Positions 1-5,742 of a DNA stretch of 9,744 nucleotides are shown in pieces. Within the stretch, counting starts at the first letter, position 1. Each line of letters begins with the position of its first letter. The DNA lies in NCBI GenBank assembly GCA_002310155.1, contig DBYF01000074.1, positions 1 through 9,744 of the forward strand, written 5' to 3'. Source of the stretch: Mageeibacillus sp. UBA1193 (GTDB lineage Bacteria; Bacillota; Clostridia; Saccharofermentanales; Saccharofermentanaceae). Made by a program: the position numbers and the translations under genes. A model generated the notes under the pieces. It was given only the letters and a program-made list of their open reading frames with translations. It searched no databases and was not told where the DNA came from.

Positions 1-26
1 AGCCGCTCGACATCGACATCGAGTAA
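1..26 (+). CDS. 3' end of an upstream gene (partial)
   Basis: Only the last seven codons would be inside the window. Read from base 3, the frame gives P-L-D-I-D-I-E followed by TAA at 24-26. The main support is the position: a strong intrinsic terminator begins seven bases after this stop, as expected for the end of a plus-strand gene. Seven residues are too few to suggest a product, and the reading frame is inferred from the stop and terminator spacing alone. Confidence 0.45.
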
Positions 27-32
27 ACCCCG

Positions 33-72
33 GAAGAGACCGTCCTGAGATTCAGGATGGTCTCTTCTTTTT
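33..72 (+). terminator. Intrinsic terminator of the upstream gene
   Basis: A 16-bp stem pairs 33-48 with 52-67 (one G-T wobble) around a GAT loop, and the run of T at 68-72 follows directly. This is a textbook Rho-independent terminator for plus-strand transcription entering from the left. It separates the upstream gene from the phosphatase gene. Confidence 0.92.
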
Positions 73-83
73 ATACCTGGAAG

Positions 84-124
84 TTCTTTTTTCGAAGAAT
101 AATATACGTTACAATGTTCGAAAA
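84..124 (+). promoter_or_regulatory. Candidate promoter region with flanking TTCGAA inverted repeat
   Basis: TACAAT at 110-115 could be a -10 box, but no convincing -35 is seen at 16-18 bp; T-rich sequence at 84-92 is the only candidate. The stretch TTTTCGAA (89-96) is repeated in inverted form as TTCGAAAA (117-124), so the two copies bracket the putative -10. A promoter is expected here because a terminator precedes it and a gene with its own ribosome binding site follows. The exact boxes are uncertain. Confidence 0.35.
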
Positions 125-142
125 GCACTCAGGAGGCACGCC

Positions 143-1324
143 ATGAAACAGTTACCGCCACTTCCGGATTACGATCACTGTCTCGTCAATCTCGCAAGCT
201 CGATGCTTGTTCACTTCGGCGCTAAGGCCACCACGCCAACGCTCCCCCTCGCGGATTCATATCTCGCGAAGGATTATAAGAACGTGGTCGTACTTCTTCT
301 GGATGCCATGGGTGTTTCCATTCTTGAAAAGCACCTGTCCGAAAGCGGCTTCTTCCGCTCTCACCTGGCAGGTTCCTACTGCTCGGTCTTCCCACCAACG
401 ACGGTTGCCGCGACTACGGCAGTCACGAGCGGACTTTTCCCGTGCGAGAGCGGATGGCTCGGCTGGGACGAATTCTTCCCGGAACTCGGAAAGAACGTCT
501 CCGTATACTTAAATGCTGAACAGATGCAGGAAGCGGGTTCGCCCTTTGCCCGTGAGAAGGAAGTCAAACTCGATGAAACCGGCTGTCCGGATGTCGAAGA
601 GAGATTACCGATCGAGGGATTCCATGCCGGTTTTAAATACACACCGTACGACAGCATCGTCACGAAGATGATCAATGCCGGATCCGAGGCCTTCTACTCT
701 ACTCCGTTCGTCGAGCCGTACCCACAGGATCCGGATGCCATTTTAGGCCGTGTCACTGACCTCTGCAGGCAGCCCGGTAGGAAGTTCATCTACGCCTACT
801 GGAACGAACCGGACGGCACGATGCACAGGACCGGAACCACAAGTGATAAAACTCATGAAGTGATTATCGCGCTGGAAAAGAAAGTCGAAGAGTTCGCATC
901 CACGCTATCTGACACGCTTCTTTTCATCACGGCAGACCATGGACACATGGACAGCAAAAACCTCTGTATCCTCGATTATCCGGAGATCATGAAGTGTCTT
1001 GTCCGCATGCCGTCGATCGAACCGCGTTCACTGAACCTGTTCATCAAGGACGAATATAAAGAGGAGTTCCCGGCGCTTTTCGAGAAGACTTTCGGGGACA
1101 AGTTCTGGCTGGTCCCGAAAGATGAAGTCATCGAGAGAAAGCTCTTCGGATATGGTACGGAGGCTCCGGTCTTCCGTGACATGCTCGGCGACTTCCTCGC
1201 GATCGCGATCTCCGACACATCGCTCTTTAATACGCATAAAGAGGCAGTTCTCATGCCCGGCGGACACGCGGGTCTGACGAAGGAAGAGCTCGAGATCCCC
1301 TTGATCGCCGTCGAATTGAAGTGA
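143..1324 (+). CDS. Alkaline phosphatase superfamily hydrolase (nucleotide pyrophosphatase/phosphodiesterase-like)
   Basis: A 393-residue protein with the two-metal active-site layout of the type I phosphodiesterase/nucleotide pyrophosphatase group. In order: LLLDAMG with metal-ligand Asp54; FPPTT (83-87), where Thr87 aligns with the family's nucleophile; the EPDGTMHR segment near residue 228, giving Asp and His ligands; ADHGH near 265; and PGGHAG near 374 with the last His ligand. All key positions of the fold are present, so it should be an active metal-dependent phosphoester or phosphonate hydrolase. No signal peptide is visible, which points to a cytoplasmic enzyme. The substrate cannot be told; the family covers nucleotides, phospholipid headgroups and sugar phosphates. 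The ATG at 143 has AGGAGG at 131-136, six bases upstream. The gene appears monocistronic, with a terminator before it and a promoter after it. Confidence 0.85.
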   Translation: MKQLPPLPDYDHCLVNLASSMLVHFGAKATTPTLPLADSYLAKDYKNVVVLLLDAMGVSILEKHLSESGFFRSHLAGSYCSVFPPTTVAATTAVTSGLFPCESGWLGWDEFFPELGKNVSVYLNAEQMQEAGSPFAREKEVKLDETGCPDVEERLPIEGFHAGFKYTPYDSIVTKMINAGSEAFYSTPFVEPYPQDPDAILGRVTDLCRQPGRKFIYAYWNEPDGTMHRTGTTSDKTHEVIIALEKKVEEFASTLSDTLLFITADHGHMDSKNLCILDYPEIMKCLVRMPSIEPRSLNLFIKDEYKEEFPALFEKTFGDKFWLVPKDEVIERKLFGYGTEAPVFRDMLGDFLAIAISDTSLFNTHKEAVLMPGGHAGLTKEELEIPLIAVELK

Positions 1325-1334
1325 CCGATACAAC

Positions 1335-1385
1335 CTTCCGGAAGTTTGGTATACTAATTTCGTGTGAAAGTTTTTCGCAACGAAA
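1335..1385 (+). promoter_or_regulatory. thyA promoter (extended -10) with downstream inverted repeat
   Basis: TATACT at 1350-1355 is preceded by TG at 1347-1348, giving an extended -10 element that can work without a good -35; the best -35-like hexamer at 17 bp is a poor GATACA. A 10-bp perfect palindrome, CTTCCGGAAG (1335-1344), lies just upstream of the -10. Directly downstream, 1358-1369 can pair with 1373-1385 in a 12-bp stem with one bulged A and one G-T pair around a three-base loop. The second repeat covers the expected transcription start (about 1362), so it could be an operator or, in part, a leader hairpin. Confidence 0.5.
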
Positions 1386-1402
1386 GTAAGTATTTCTAAA
1401 CG

Positions 1403-1408
1403 AGGTGG
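1403..1408 (+). promoter_or_regulatory. Ribosome binding site that sets the thyA start
   Basis: AGGTGG sits five bases before ATG 1414. An in-frame GTG at 1405 lies inside this same motif, so it cannot be the start that the motif serves. The ATG is therefore preferred. Confidence 0.75.
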
Positions 1409-1413
1409 ACCGT

Positions 1414-2277
1414 ATGACAAAGGCTGACCGATATCTGGTAGACGATATTCATAACATTCTGGAAAACGGCTATAAGGACGAAAATCCGCGCCCGAAATAC
1501 GAGGATGGCACGCCTGCTTATACGATCAGCGTCAACCACGTCATGAGAAAATACGACTTGAGCAAGGGTGAGTTCCCGATCAGCACACTCCGCCGTCAGG
1601 CATGGAAGACCGGTATCCGTGAGATCTTCACGATCTACCAGAAGCCGACCAATGTCCTCTCCGAGATGGCCGACATGAAGGTCACCTGGTGGGATCCGTG
1701 GGATATCGGCGACGGCACGATCGGTCAGCGTTACGGCGCGACCGTAAAGCGCTACGATCTTCTCAACAACCTGATCGCTGATATTAAGAAAGACCCGTAC
1801 GGCAGAAGAAAGATCATGTCCCTGTGGCAGGAAGCTGATCTCCGTGAGACTCTCGGTCTGGCACCGTGCGCGTTCCTGACGATCTGGAATGTCCGTGGCA
1901 AATACCTCGATATGGTCATGGTCCAGAGATCCGGTGACATGCTCACCGCATCCGGTGCCGGCGGCATCAATGAGATCCAGTACGCCGCTCTTCTTCTCAT
2001 GGTCGCTAGAACCACGGGATATGAAGCCGGTGTCTTCACCCACTTCGTAGCGAACGAACAGATCTATGACCGTCATATCGATAACGCGCATGAGCTCCTG
2101 CGCCGTGCGGAAGAAGCCGGTGCCATGGCTCCTGTTACCTCGAGTGAAGTCAAGGTCCCTAACCTGATCCTGAATAAAGAATCCGGCTGTGATATCACTT
2201 CGATCACCGTTGAAGACTTCGAGATGCAGAACTACGAACCGATGCAGCCGCAGCTCACTTTCGAACTGGGAATCTGA
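1414..2277 (+). CDS. thyA: Thymidylate synthase (ThyA type)
   Basis: A 287-residue protein that methylates dUMP to dTMP using methylene-tetrahydrofolate, in the cytoplasm. The catalytic cysteine is in GLAPCAFL (about residue 152), followed by the phosphate-binding QRSGD and then an N-containing GGINEIQYA segment that aligns with the nucleotide-contacting Asn of the family. The THFVANEQIYDRHID stretch replaces the better-known DTHLYSNH motif, and the N-terminal region carries a basic STLRRQAWKTGIR segment in place of the usual phosphate-binding Arg loop. This wording of the motifs is typical of clostridial ThyA proteins. It is not the flavin-dependent ThyX. The ATG at 1414 is preferred over the in-frame GTG at 1405 because the latter falls within the Shine-Dalgarno sequence. 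No dihydrofolate reductase gene follows; the next gene starts nine bases after the stop and is probably translated from the same mRNA. Confidence 0.96.
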   Translation: MTKADRYLVDDIHNILENGYKDENPRPKYEDGTPAYTISVNHVMRKYDLSKGEFPISTLRRQAWKTGIREIFTIYQKPTNVLSEMADMKVTWWDPWDIGDGTIGQRYGATVKRYDLLNNLIADIKKDPYGRRKIMSLWQEADLRETLGLAPCAFLTIWNVRGKYLDMVMVQRSGDMLTASGAGGINEIQYAALLLMVARTTGYEAGVFTHFVANEQIYDRHIDNAHELLRRAEEAGAMAPVTSSEVKVPNLILNKESGCDITSITVEDFEMQNYEPMQPQLTFELGI

Positions 2278-2286
2278 GGGACGATC

Positions 2287-3156
2287 ATGCCGCACAACAT
2301 TTATCCTGAACACGATATCAACCAGGTATTTGACTGGATCCACGCGACGCTTTCTTCCGGAAACGTTGCCGATAACGCACTTGATGAAATGTCTTTTCTC
2401 AACCGTCTATTCGCCGCCCTTCCTGTCGAAGCGGTCGAATATGGTATGCAGTTCCTGCATGGCAAGAGAGACCTTCCGAAGGTATGCGACGAGATCCTGC
2501 CTCTTTATATCCGCTTCGTAAACCTTGTCGATTACTGCGAGGTCGTTGAAGCTTTAAAAGAGATCCCGAAGAATCCGACTCCGGAAGAGCTCAATGTGCG
2601 CATCAAGATGCACGGAAAGCTCGACGAGATGGAAGAGTGCTTTTGCAAGAGCTTACTCGGATTTGCTTTTAACAAGGACGCTTCCACCGGGAAAGCCGAG
2701 CCGGAACCGGCCCAGTCTTCTTCTTTCGAGAACCCGAATGTGGAAAATACCGACGAACAGGATAATGGCAGCGGAAATCTCCACCTGATGAACAGCCTCG
2801 CGCCTGTTTTCGTCTGCGAGGATCCGATGAAGACCGCGCTCTTCTATGAGACGAAGCTCGGATTCCACGCGAGCCATCTCGATGACGAGTCCATGCCGCA
2901 TATCCGCCTGAAAAGAGACAACATCGAGATCATCCTCGTACAAAAAGAAGAGAATGAGACGGTCACCCGTTCATCCTCCCGTTATGATCTTTATATCTTT
3001 GTCTCTGAGCCCATGATGCTCCAGCTGGAACTTCAGGGTAATGGCGTGAAATTTGTAAAAACTCTCGAAGAATCAGATACCGTCCATACGAACCGTGAAT
3101 TCATCATCGAGGATATCGACGGAAGAAGGATCTGTGTCTCTCAGGAGAGCAACTGA
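2287..3156 (+). CDS. Unknown helical domain fused to a VOC/glyoxalase-like domain
   Basis: A 289-residue protein in two parts. Residues about 168-287 look like a vicinal-oxygen-chelate (glyoxalase/bleomycin-resistance-like) domain: it opens with LAPVFVCEDPMKTALFYETKLGF, a beta strand then the helix ending in the common 'FY...LGF' pattern, and closes with FIIEDIDGRRICVSQ, which matches the usual last strands. Its metal ligands are not obvious, so it may be a binding rather than a catalytic domain. Residues 1-125 are predicted helical and acidic (for example the FLNRLFAALPVEAVEYGMQF stretch) and match nothing I recognise. A low-complexity Glu/Asn/Ser linker (about 130-165) joins the two. GAGGG overlapping the thyA stop (2276-2280) places a ribosome binding site six bases before ATG 2287, so translation is probably coupled to thyA. 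The biological role is unknown. Confidence 0.82.
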   Translation: MPHNIYPEHDINQVFDWIHATLSSGNVADNALDEMSFLNRLFAALPVEAVEYGMQFLHGKRDLPKVCDEILPLYIRFVNLVDYCEVVEALKEIPKNPTPEELNVRIKMHGKLDEMEECFCKSLLGFAFNKDASTGKAEPEPAQSSSFENPNVENTDEQDNGSGNLHLMNSLAPVFVCEDPMKTALFYETKLGFHASHLDDESMPHIRLKRDNIEIILVQKEENETVTRSSSRYDLYIFVSEPMMLQLELQGNGVKFVKTLEESDTVHTNREFIIEDIDGRRICVSQESN

Positions 3157-3158
3157 TC

Positions 3159-3179
3159 CCGGGAAAGTGATTTACCCGG
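3159..3179. other. Hairpin between convergent gene ends
   Basis: CCGGGAAA (3159-3166) pairs with TTTACCCGG (3171-3179) with one bulged base and a four-base loop. It sits between the plus-strand VOC gene stop and the minus-strand membrane gene stop and overlaps the last codons of the latter. No T-run follows on either strand, so it is at best a weak or Rho-assisted bidirectional terminator. Confidence 0.35.
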
Positions 3180-4758
3180 CGAAGTACTTAAAGAACGCCG
3201 AATCCTCCATATCATTGACATAGAGTTCGAAGACCCACATGAGAGTCTCATCGTGGAAATCACCGAAAGATCCGATGCTGTCTTTCTCATCGATATACTG
3301 CTCATCTCCGGAATACATCCTGTAAGTAACAAGCGGGATGGTAAGGACATGGTTGAAAGTCGTATATGAGGCCACCATCAACAGCGCCAGAACGACTCTT
3401 CCCTCGATCGCCTTTCTTCTCGGAGTCGAGTTATCCCGGCACATCTCGAAGCAGTCAGTGATATGCATGACTACATAGATCGAGATCAGGAACATCGGCG
3501 CCAGGCTTCCTCTCATCAGGAAGTCATTCGCCTCAGTCATCTTGTAGACCGGAAGGATCAGAAGTGTAAGCAGCGAAGTCCAGAAAAGCGGATCTTTCTT
3601 ATGCTTCTTATAGATCAGGAGTACCCAGATACCGAACTCGAAGATCACGTAGAACAGATAATCCTTGATCAGTTTCAGCGGCGAATCATAGAAGTTCCAT
3701 ATCAGTCCGTTCTCCCCTGTCGCGCTCGGATTTGACGTATAAAGCGCACCGAAACAGATCAGGCAGATGATCGGAACGATCAGATTCATCGGAGTGATAA
3801 AGTCCTTCAGGAAGTTCTTCAACGTCTCCTTCTGACGGTAGGACATCACGAACTTACAGATGCACAAAGGAAGAAGTCCGATCGTCGCCCATGGAGAGTA
3901 GCAGAACATCAGACCACCCAGAAGGCCTATAGAACGGACATTTCCGGATGTAACGAGCAGGATCGTGATCAGCCAGCCCGGAATACTCTGGTTGAATACA
4001 TTCATGAGCTGGAAATAGTTTCCGTGAATGAACAGATGGCTCGTCCATCCTTCCCACGTCGTCGCCGTGCCCGTAATCACATTGATCGCATATGGAATCA
4101 CGTCGAATCCCGCAAAGAGCATCAGGGCGACGAACAGCATCTTCGACGCGCGTTTATACATAAGAGATACGCCGATCGTTACCAGGAACATTCCGATCGC
4201 GCTCCAGATCACGAGAGCAATACGTGCCGCCAGAAGACCGAACATCTTACCTACCAGAGCCGGAAACATCCAGAATACAAGATAATATGTCAGCGCGCCG
4301 TGACCGTTTCCTAACTGGGCGATCACCGCCGGATTCGTCTGTGTGGAATAATCGTAGACGACAGGCCACTTATAGTGCACCAGGTCATTGAGGATGGCAT
4401 AACGGACACGATGGTCTTCGGATGTAAAAACGAACTCGCCGATTCCCGAGAGGACCAGAAGGACAAGTAAAGCCAGACTGACAAAGATAACGAAGCTTGG
4501 CTTGACGGAGATAGACTCAGCGGCGAGCGTGCAGCGGTCTTCTTTTCTTTTCTTATTGTCCAGAAGGCACAGAGTCACCGGCACGATCAGACCAATGCCG
4601 AAAATAGCCGCCCACAGGGGCTTCAGATATCCGAGGAAGAAGATCAGGACCGGGAGCGAAAGATAGATAAGCGCCGCACGGAAAAAACCTGCATATGTAA
4701 CCGTAAACTCCTTGGGAAGCAACGGTTTTTCTGTTTTTAATGAATCAACAGTATTCAT
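3172..4758 (-). CDS. Polytopic membrane protein, probable GT-C-type glycosyltransferase
   Basis: A 528-residue integral membrane protein with about 12 hydrophobic segments (near residues 25-44, 48-67, 88-106, 154-172, 176-200, 206-228, 260-272, 275-302, 324-340, 367-384, 390-405, 417-433 and 453-470). The long loop after the third segment carries acidic residues and His in FTSEDHRVRYAILNDL (111-126), then WPVVYD, then a YYLVFWMFPALVGK segment. An acidic motif in an early outer loop is the hallmark of GT-C-fold glycosyltransferases that use polyprenyl-linked sugars, so a role in cell-envelope glycan or protein glycosylation is plausible, but the family is not assigned. The charged tail (about 480-528) is soluble. 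ATG 4758 is preceded by a GGGAGAGGG purine run ending two bases upstream. It is transcribed alone from the promoter at 4789-4817, and its stop is 15 bp from that of the convergent VOC gene. Confidence 0.72.
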   Translation of the reverse strand: MNTVDSLKTEKPLLPKEFTVTYAGFFRAALIYLSLPVLIFFLGYLKPLWAAIFGIGLIVPVTLCLLDNKKRKEDRCTLAAESISVKPSFVIFVSLALLVLLVLSGIGEFVFTSEDHRVRYAILNDLVHYKWPVVYDYSTQTNPAVIAQLGNGHGALTYYLVFWMFPALVGKMFGLLAARIALVIWSAIGMFLVTIGVSLMYKRASKMLFVALMLFAGFDVIPYAINVITGTATTWEGWTSHLFIHGNYFQLMNVFNQSIPGWLITILLVTSGNVRSIGLLGGLMFCYSPWATIGLLPLCICKFVMSYRQKETLKNFLKDFITPMNLIVPIICLICFGALYTSNPSATGENGLIWNFYDSPLKLIKDYLFYVIFEFGIWVLLIYKKHKKDPLFWTSLLTLLILPVYKMTEANDFLMRGSLAPMFLISIYVVMHITDCFEMCRDNSTPRRKAIEGRVVLALLMVASYTTFNHVLTIPLVTYRMYSGDEQYIDEKDSIGSFGDFHDETLMWVFELYVNDMEDSAFFKYFAG

Positions 4759-4788
4759 GACCCTCTCCCGACCATTCTTGCTTTTTTG

Positions 4789-4817
4789 ATTATATCACCA
4801 AGAATATCCTCACACAA
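4789..4817 (-). promoter_or_regulatory. Promoter of the membrane protein gene
   Basis: Read on the minus strand, TTGTGT (4812-4817) and a perfect TATAAT (4789-4794) are 17 bp apart, and TG one base before the TATAAT makes an extended -10. The start codon lies 30 bp further on. The promoter follows directly after the terminator of the lipoprotein gene, so the membrane gene is an independent unit. Confidence 0.8.
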
Positions 4818-4825
4818 AACCGCAT

Positions 4826-4862
4826 AAAAACGGAGGATAAACGGTGAACCGCTCATCCTCCG
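4826..4862 (-). terminator. Intrinsic terminator of the lipoprotein gene
   Basis: CGGAGGAT (4831-4838) pairs with ATCCTCCG (4855-4862), and a second inner stem (CGGT/ACCG) continues the hairpin. On the minus strand it is followed at once by TTTTT (4826-4830). It lies 24 bp past the lipoprotein stop codon. Confidence 0.9.
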
Positions 4863-4886
4863 AAACAGCACTTATTCAGTTATCAA

Positions 4887-5441
4887 TCAGGAAAAATCAC
4901 TGTAGTTCCAGGTCCTGCCCCACTCATCGGACATCTCGCCGGTGGTCGTGTTTACAAAAACCTTTGCTACCAGGACATTTGCCTGAGATCCATCACGGGA
5001 TCTGACATCAAATGCAAAACCATCAGCAGTTTCTTCGATCTGCGATTCAAAAACAACGAGGTTCAGCTTCTGGCCGGCATCCTTCTCATAGAAAGCAAAT
5101 GCCGCATTGATGTACTTCTCCGCTTTTGCGTAGAGACCGTCAGCTTCCGTTTCTGCAGAAGTTTCCGCTTCACCTACCGATGATTTCGTTTCTGTGGACG
5201 GCTCCGCCTTCACTTCTTTGGAAGATTCAGCTTCCGTATCCTCAGATGTAGTTACCTTTGCAGTGGTCTCTTCGGCTGTGGTAGTAGTTTCTTTTTCTTC
5301 ACTTGCCTCAGCAATAGATTCAGTTGTTTCTTCCTTAGACTTTAAGGTCTCGCTGTCCTGGGACTTGCAGGCAGTAGCTGCCATCATAGACATAGACAGA
5401 CATATAACAAGCGCTGTGCTTAAAAGTGTTTTTCTTTTCAT
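4887..5441 (-). CDS. Small surface lipoprotein with Thr/Glu/Ser-rich stalk
   Basis: A 184-residue protein. The N-terminus has a KRK charge cluster, a hydrophobic core and an ATAC lipobox with Cys25, so it should be exported by Sec, lipidated and held at the outer face of the membrane. The lipobox has Ala rather than Leu at -3, which is less common. Residues 26-101 are a low-complexity stalk made almost only of Thr, Glu, Ser, Ala and Lys. Residues 102-184 form a small folded domain: a helix (LYAKAEKYINAAFAFYEK) then strands, with a V-F-V-N-T-T-T-G-E segment near the end that resembles the C-terminal beta-hairpin of PepSY-like domains; that likeness is weak. AGGAGG at 5451-5456 lies nine bases before ATG 5441. 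Transcribed alone. The function is unknown. Confidence 0.8.
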   Translation of the reverse strand: MKRKTLLSTALVICLSMSMMAATACKSQDSETLKSKEETTESIAEASEEKETTTTAEETTAKVTTSEDTEAESSKEVKAEPSTETKSSVGEAETSAETEADGLYAKAEKYINAAFAFYEKDAGQKLNLVVFESQIEETADGFAFDVRSRDGSQANVLVAKVFVNTTTGEMSDEWGRTWNYSDFS

Positions 5442-5544
5442 ATATAAGATCCTCCTAACTCGAATCTATGAGCATTCTAACACTACAAGCAGGAAAGTAT
5501 ATAAGCATTTTGTCATACGTATTAGGATCCCCTTACAATAAACA

Positions 5545-5576
5545 GAAGAGCACCAGCCATAAGGCAGGTGCTCTTC
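5545..5576 (-). terminator. Terminator of the secreted-protein/peptide unit
   Basis: A 14-bp stem (5545-5558 with 5563-5576, one A-A mismatch) with an ATAA loop. On the minus strand it is followed by TGTTTATTG, a T-rich but interrupted tail. It lies 26 bp after the stop of the 39-residue peptide and so marks the end of that transcript. The plus-strand side is also T-rich (from 5577), but no plus-strand gene reads into it. Confidence 0.75.
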
Positions 5577-5602
5577 TTGCAATAATTTGTTTTAACTCGT
5601 GA

Positions 5603-5722
5603 TCAGTTGCTTCCGCCGCCGTTGATCGGAGGTCCATCAATATCGCCCTGATTACTTGTGATGATCACATCTTCCGCATCAAATACGATTATATCCAACA
5701 GAACTTTCTCATACTCCTGCAT
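5603..5722 (-). CDS. 39-residue Gly-rich peptide, unknown function
   Basis: A short frame starting MQEYEKVLLDIIVFDAEDVI, then ITSNQGDIDGPPINGGGSN and TGA at 5603. AAGGAGG (5732-5738) stands nine bases before its ATG, the strongest ribosome binding site in the window, which makes random occurrence unlikely. An in-frame ATG at 5743 overlaps the stop of the secreted protein gene (TGATG) and would give 46 residues, but it has no ribosome binding site. The peptide has an acidic, hydrophobic N-terminal half and a Gly/Pro/Asn-rich C-terminal tail, and no signal sequence. From memory, short Clostridia proteins with a 'Y..p.le.i.f..eDVI.tS' pattern recur across genomes without known function; this one fits. 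It is the last gene before the terminator at 5545-5576, co-transcribed with the secreted protein. It could be a modified-peptide precursor, a signal peptide-like factor or a partner of the secreted protein; none is shown. Confidence 0.65.
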   Translation of the reverse strand: MQEYEKVLLDIIVFDAEDVIITSNQGDIDGPPINGGGSN

Positions 5723-5730
5723 TTCTTCGT

Positions 5731-5738
5731 TCCTCCTT
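5731..5738 (-). promoter_or_regulatory. Ribosome binding site of the 39-residue peptide
   Basis: AAGGAGGA on the minus strand is a perfect anti-16S complement, in the 20-bp gap between the secreted-protein stop and ATG 5722. Its presence in the gap is the main proof that the small frame is translated. Confidence 0.7.
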
Positions 5739-5742
5739 CTCA

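Noticed and set aside
1028..1420. An open frame on the minus strand over the end of the phosphatase gene
   Set aside because: It overlaps the conserved C-terminal metal-binding part of the plus-strand hydrolase, and its sequence is unstructured and rich in charged residues.
1396..2343. A long open frame on the minus strand opposite thyA (over 300 codons)
   Set aside because: It mirrors the codon periodicity of thyA, whose catalytic motifs are intact on the plus strand, and its translation shows no recognisable domain.
5442..5544. A promoter for the lipoprotein gene
   Set aside because: TATACT on the minus strand (5496-5501) is a possible -10, but no acceptable -35 lies at 16-18 bp and there is no extended -10, so it was not listed as a feature.
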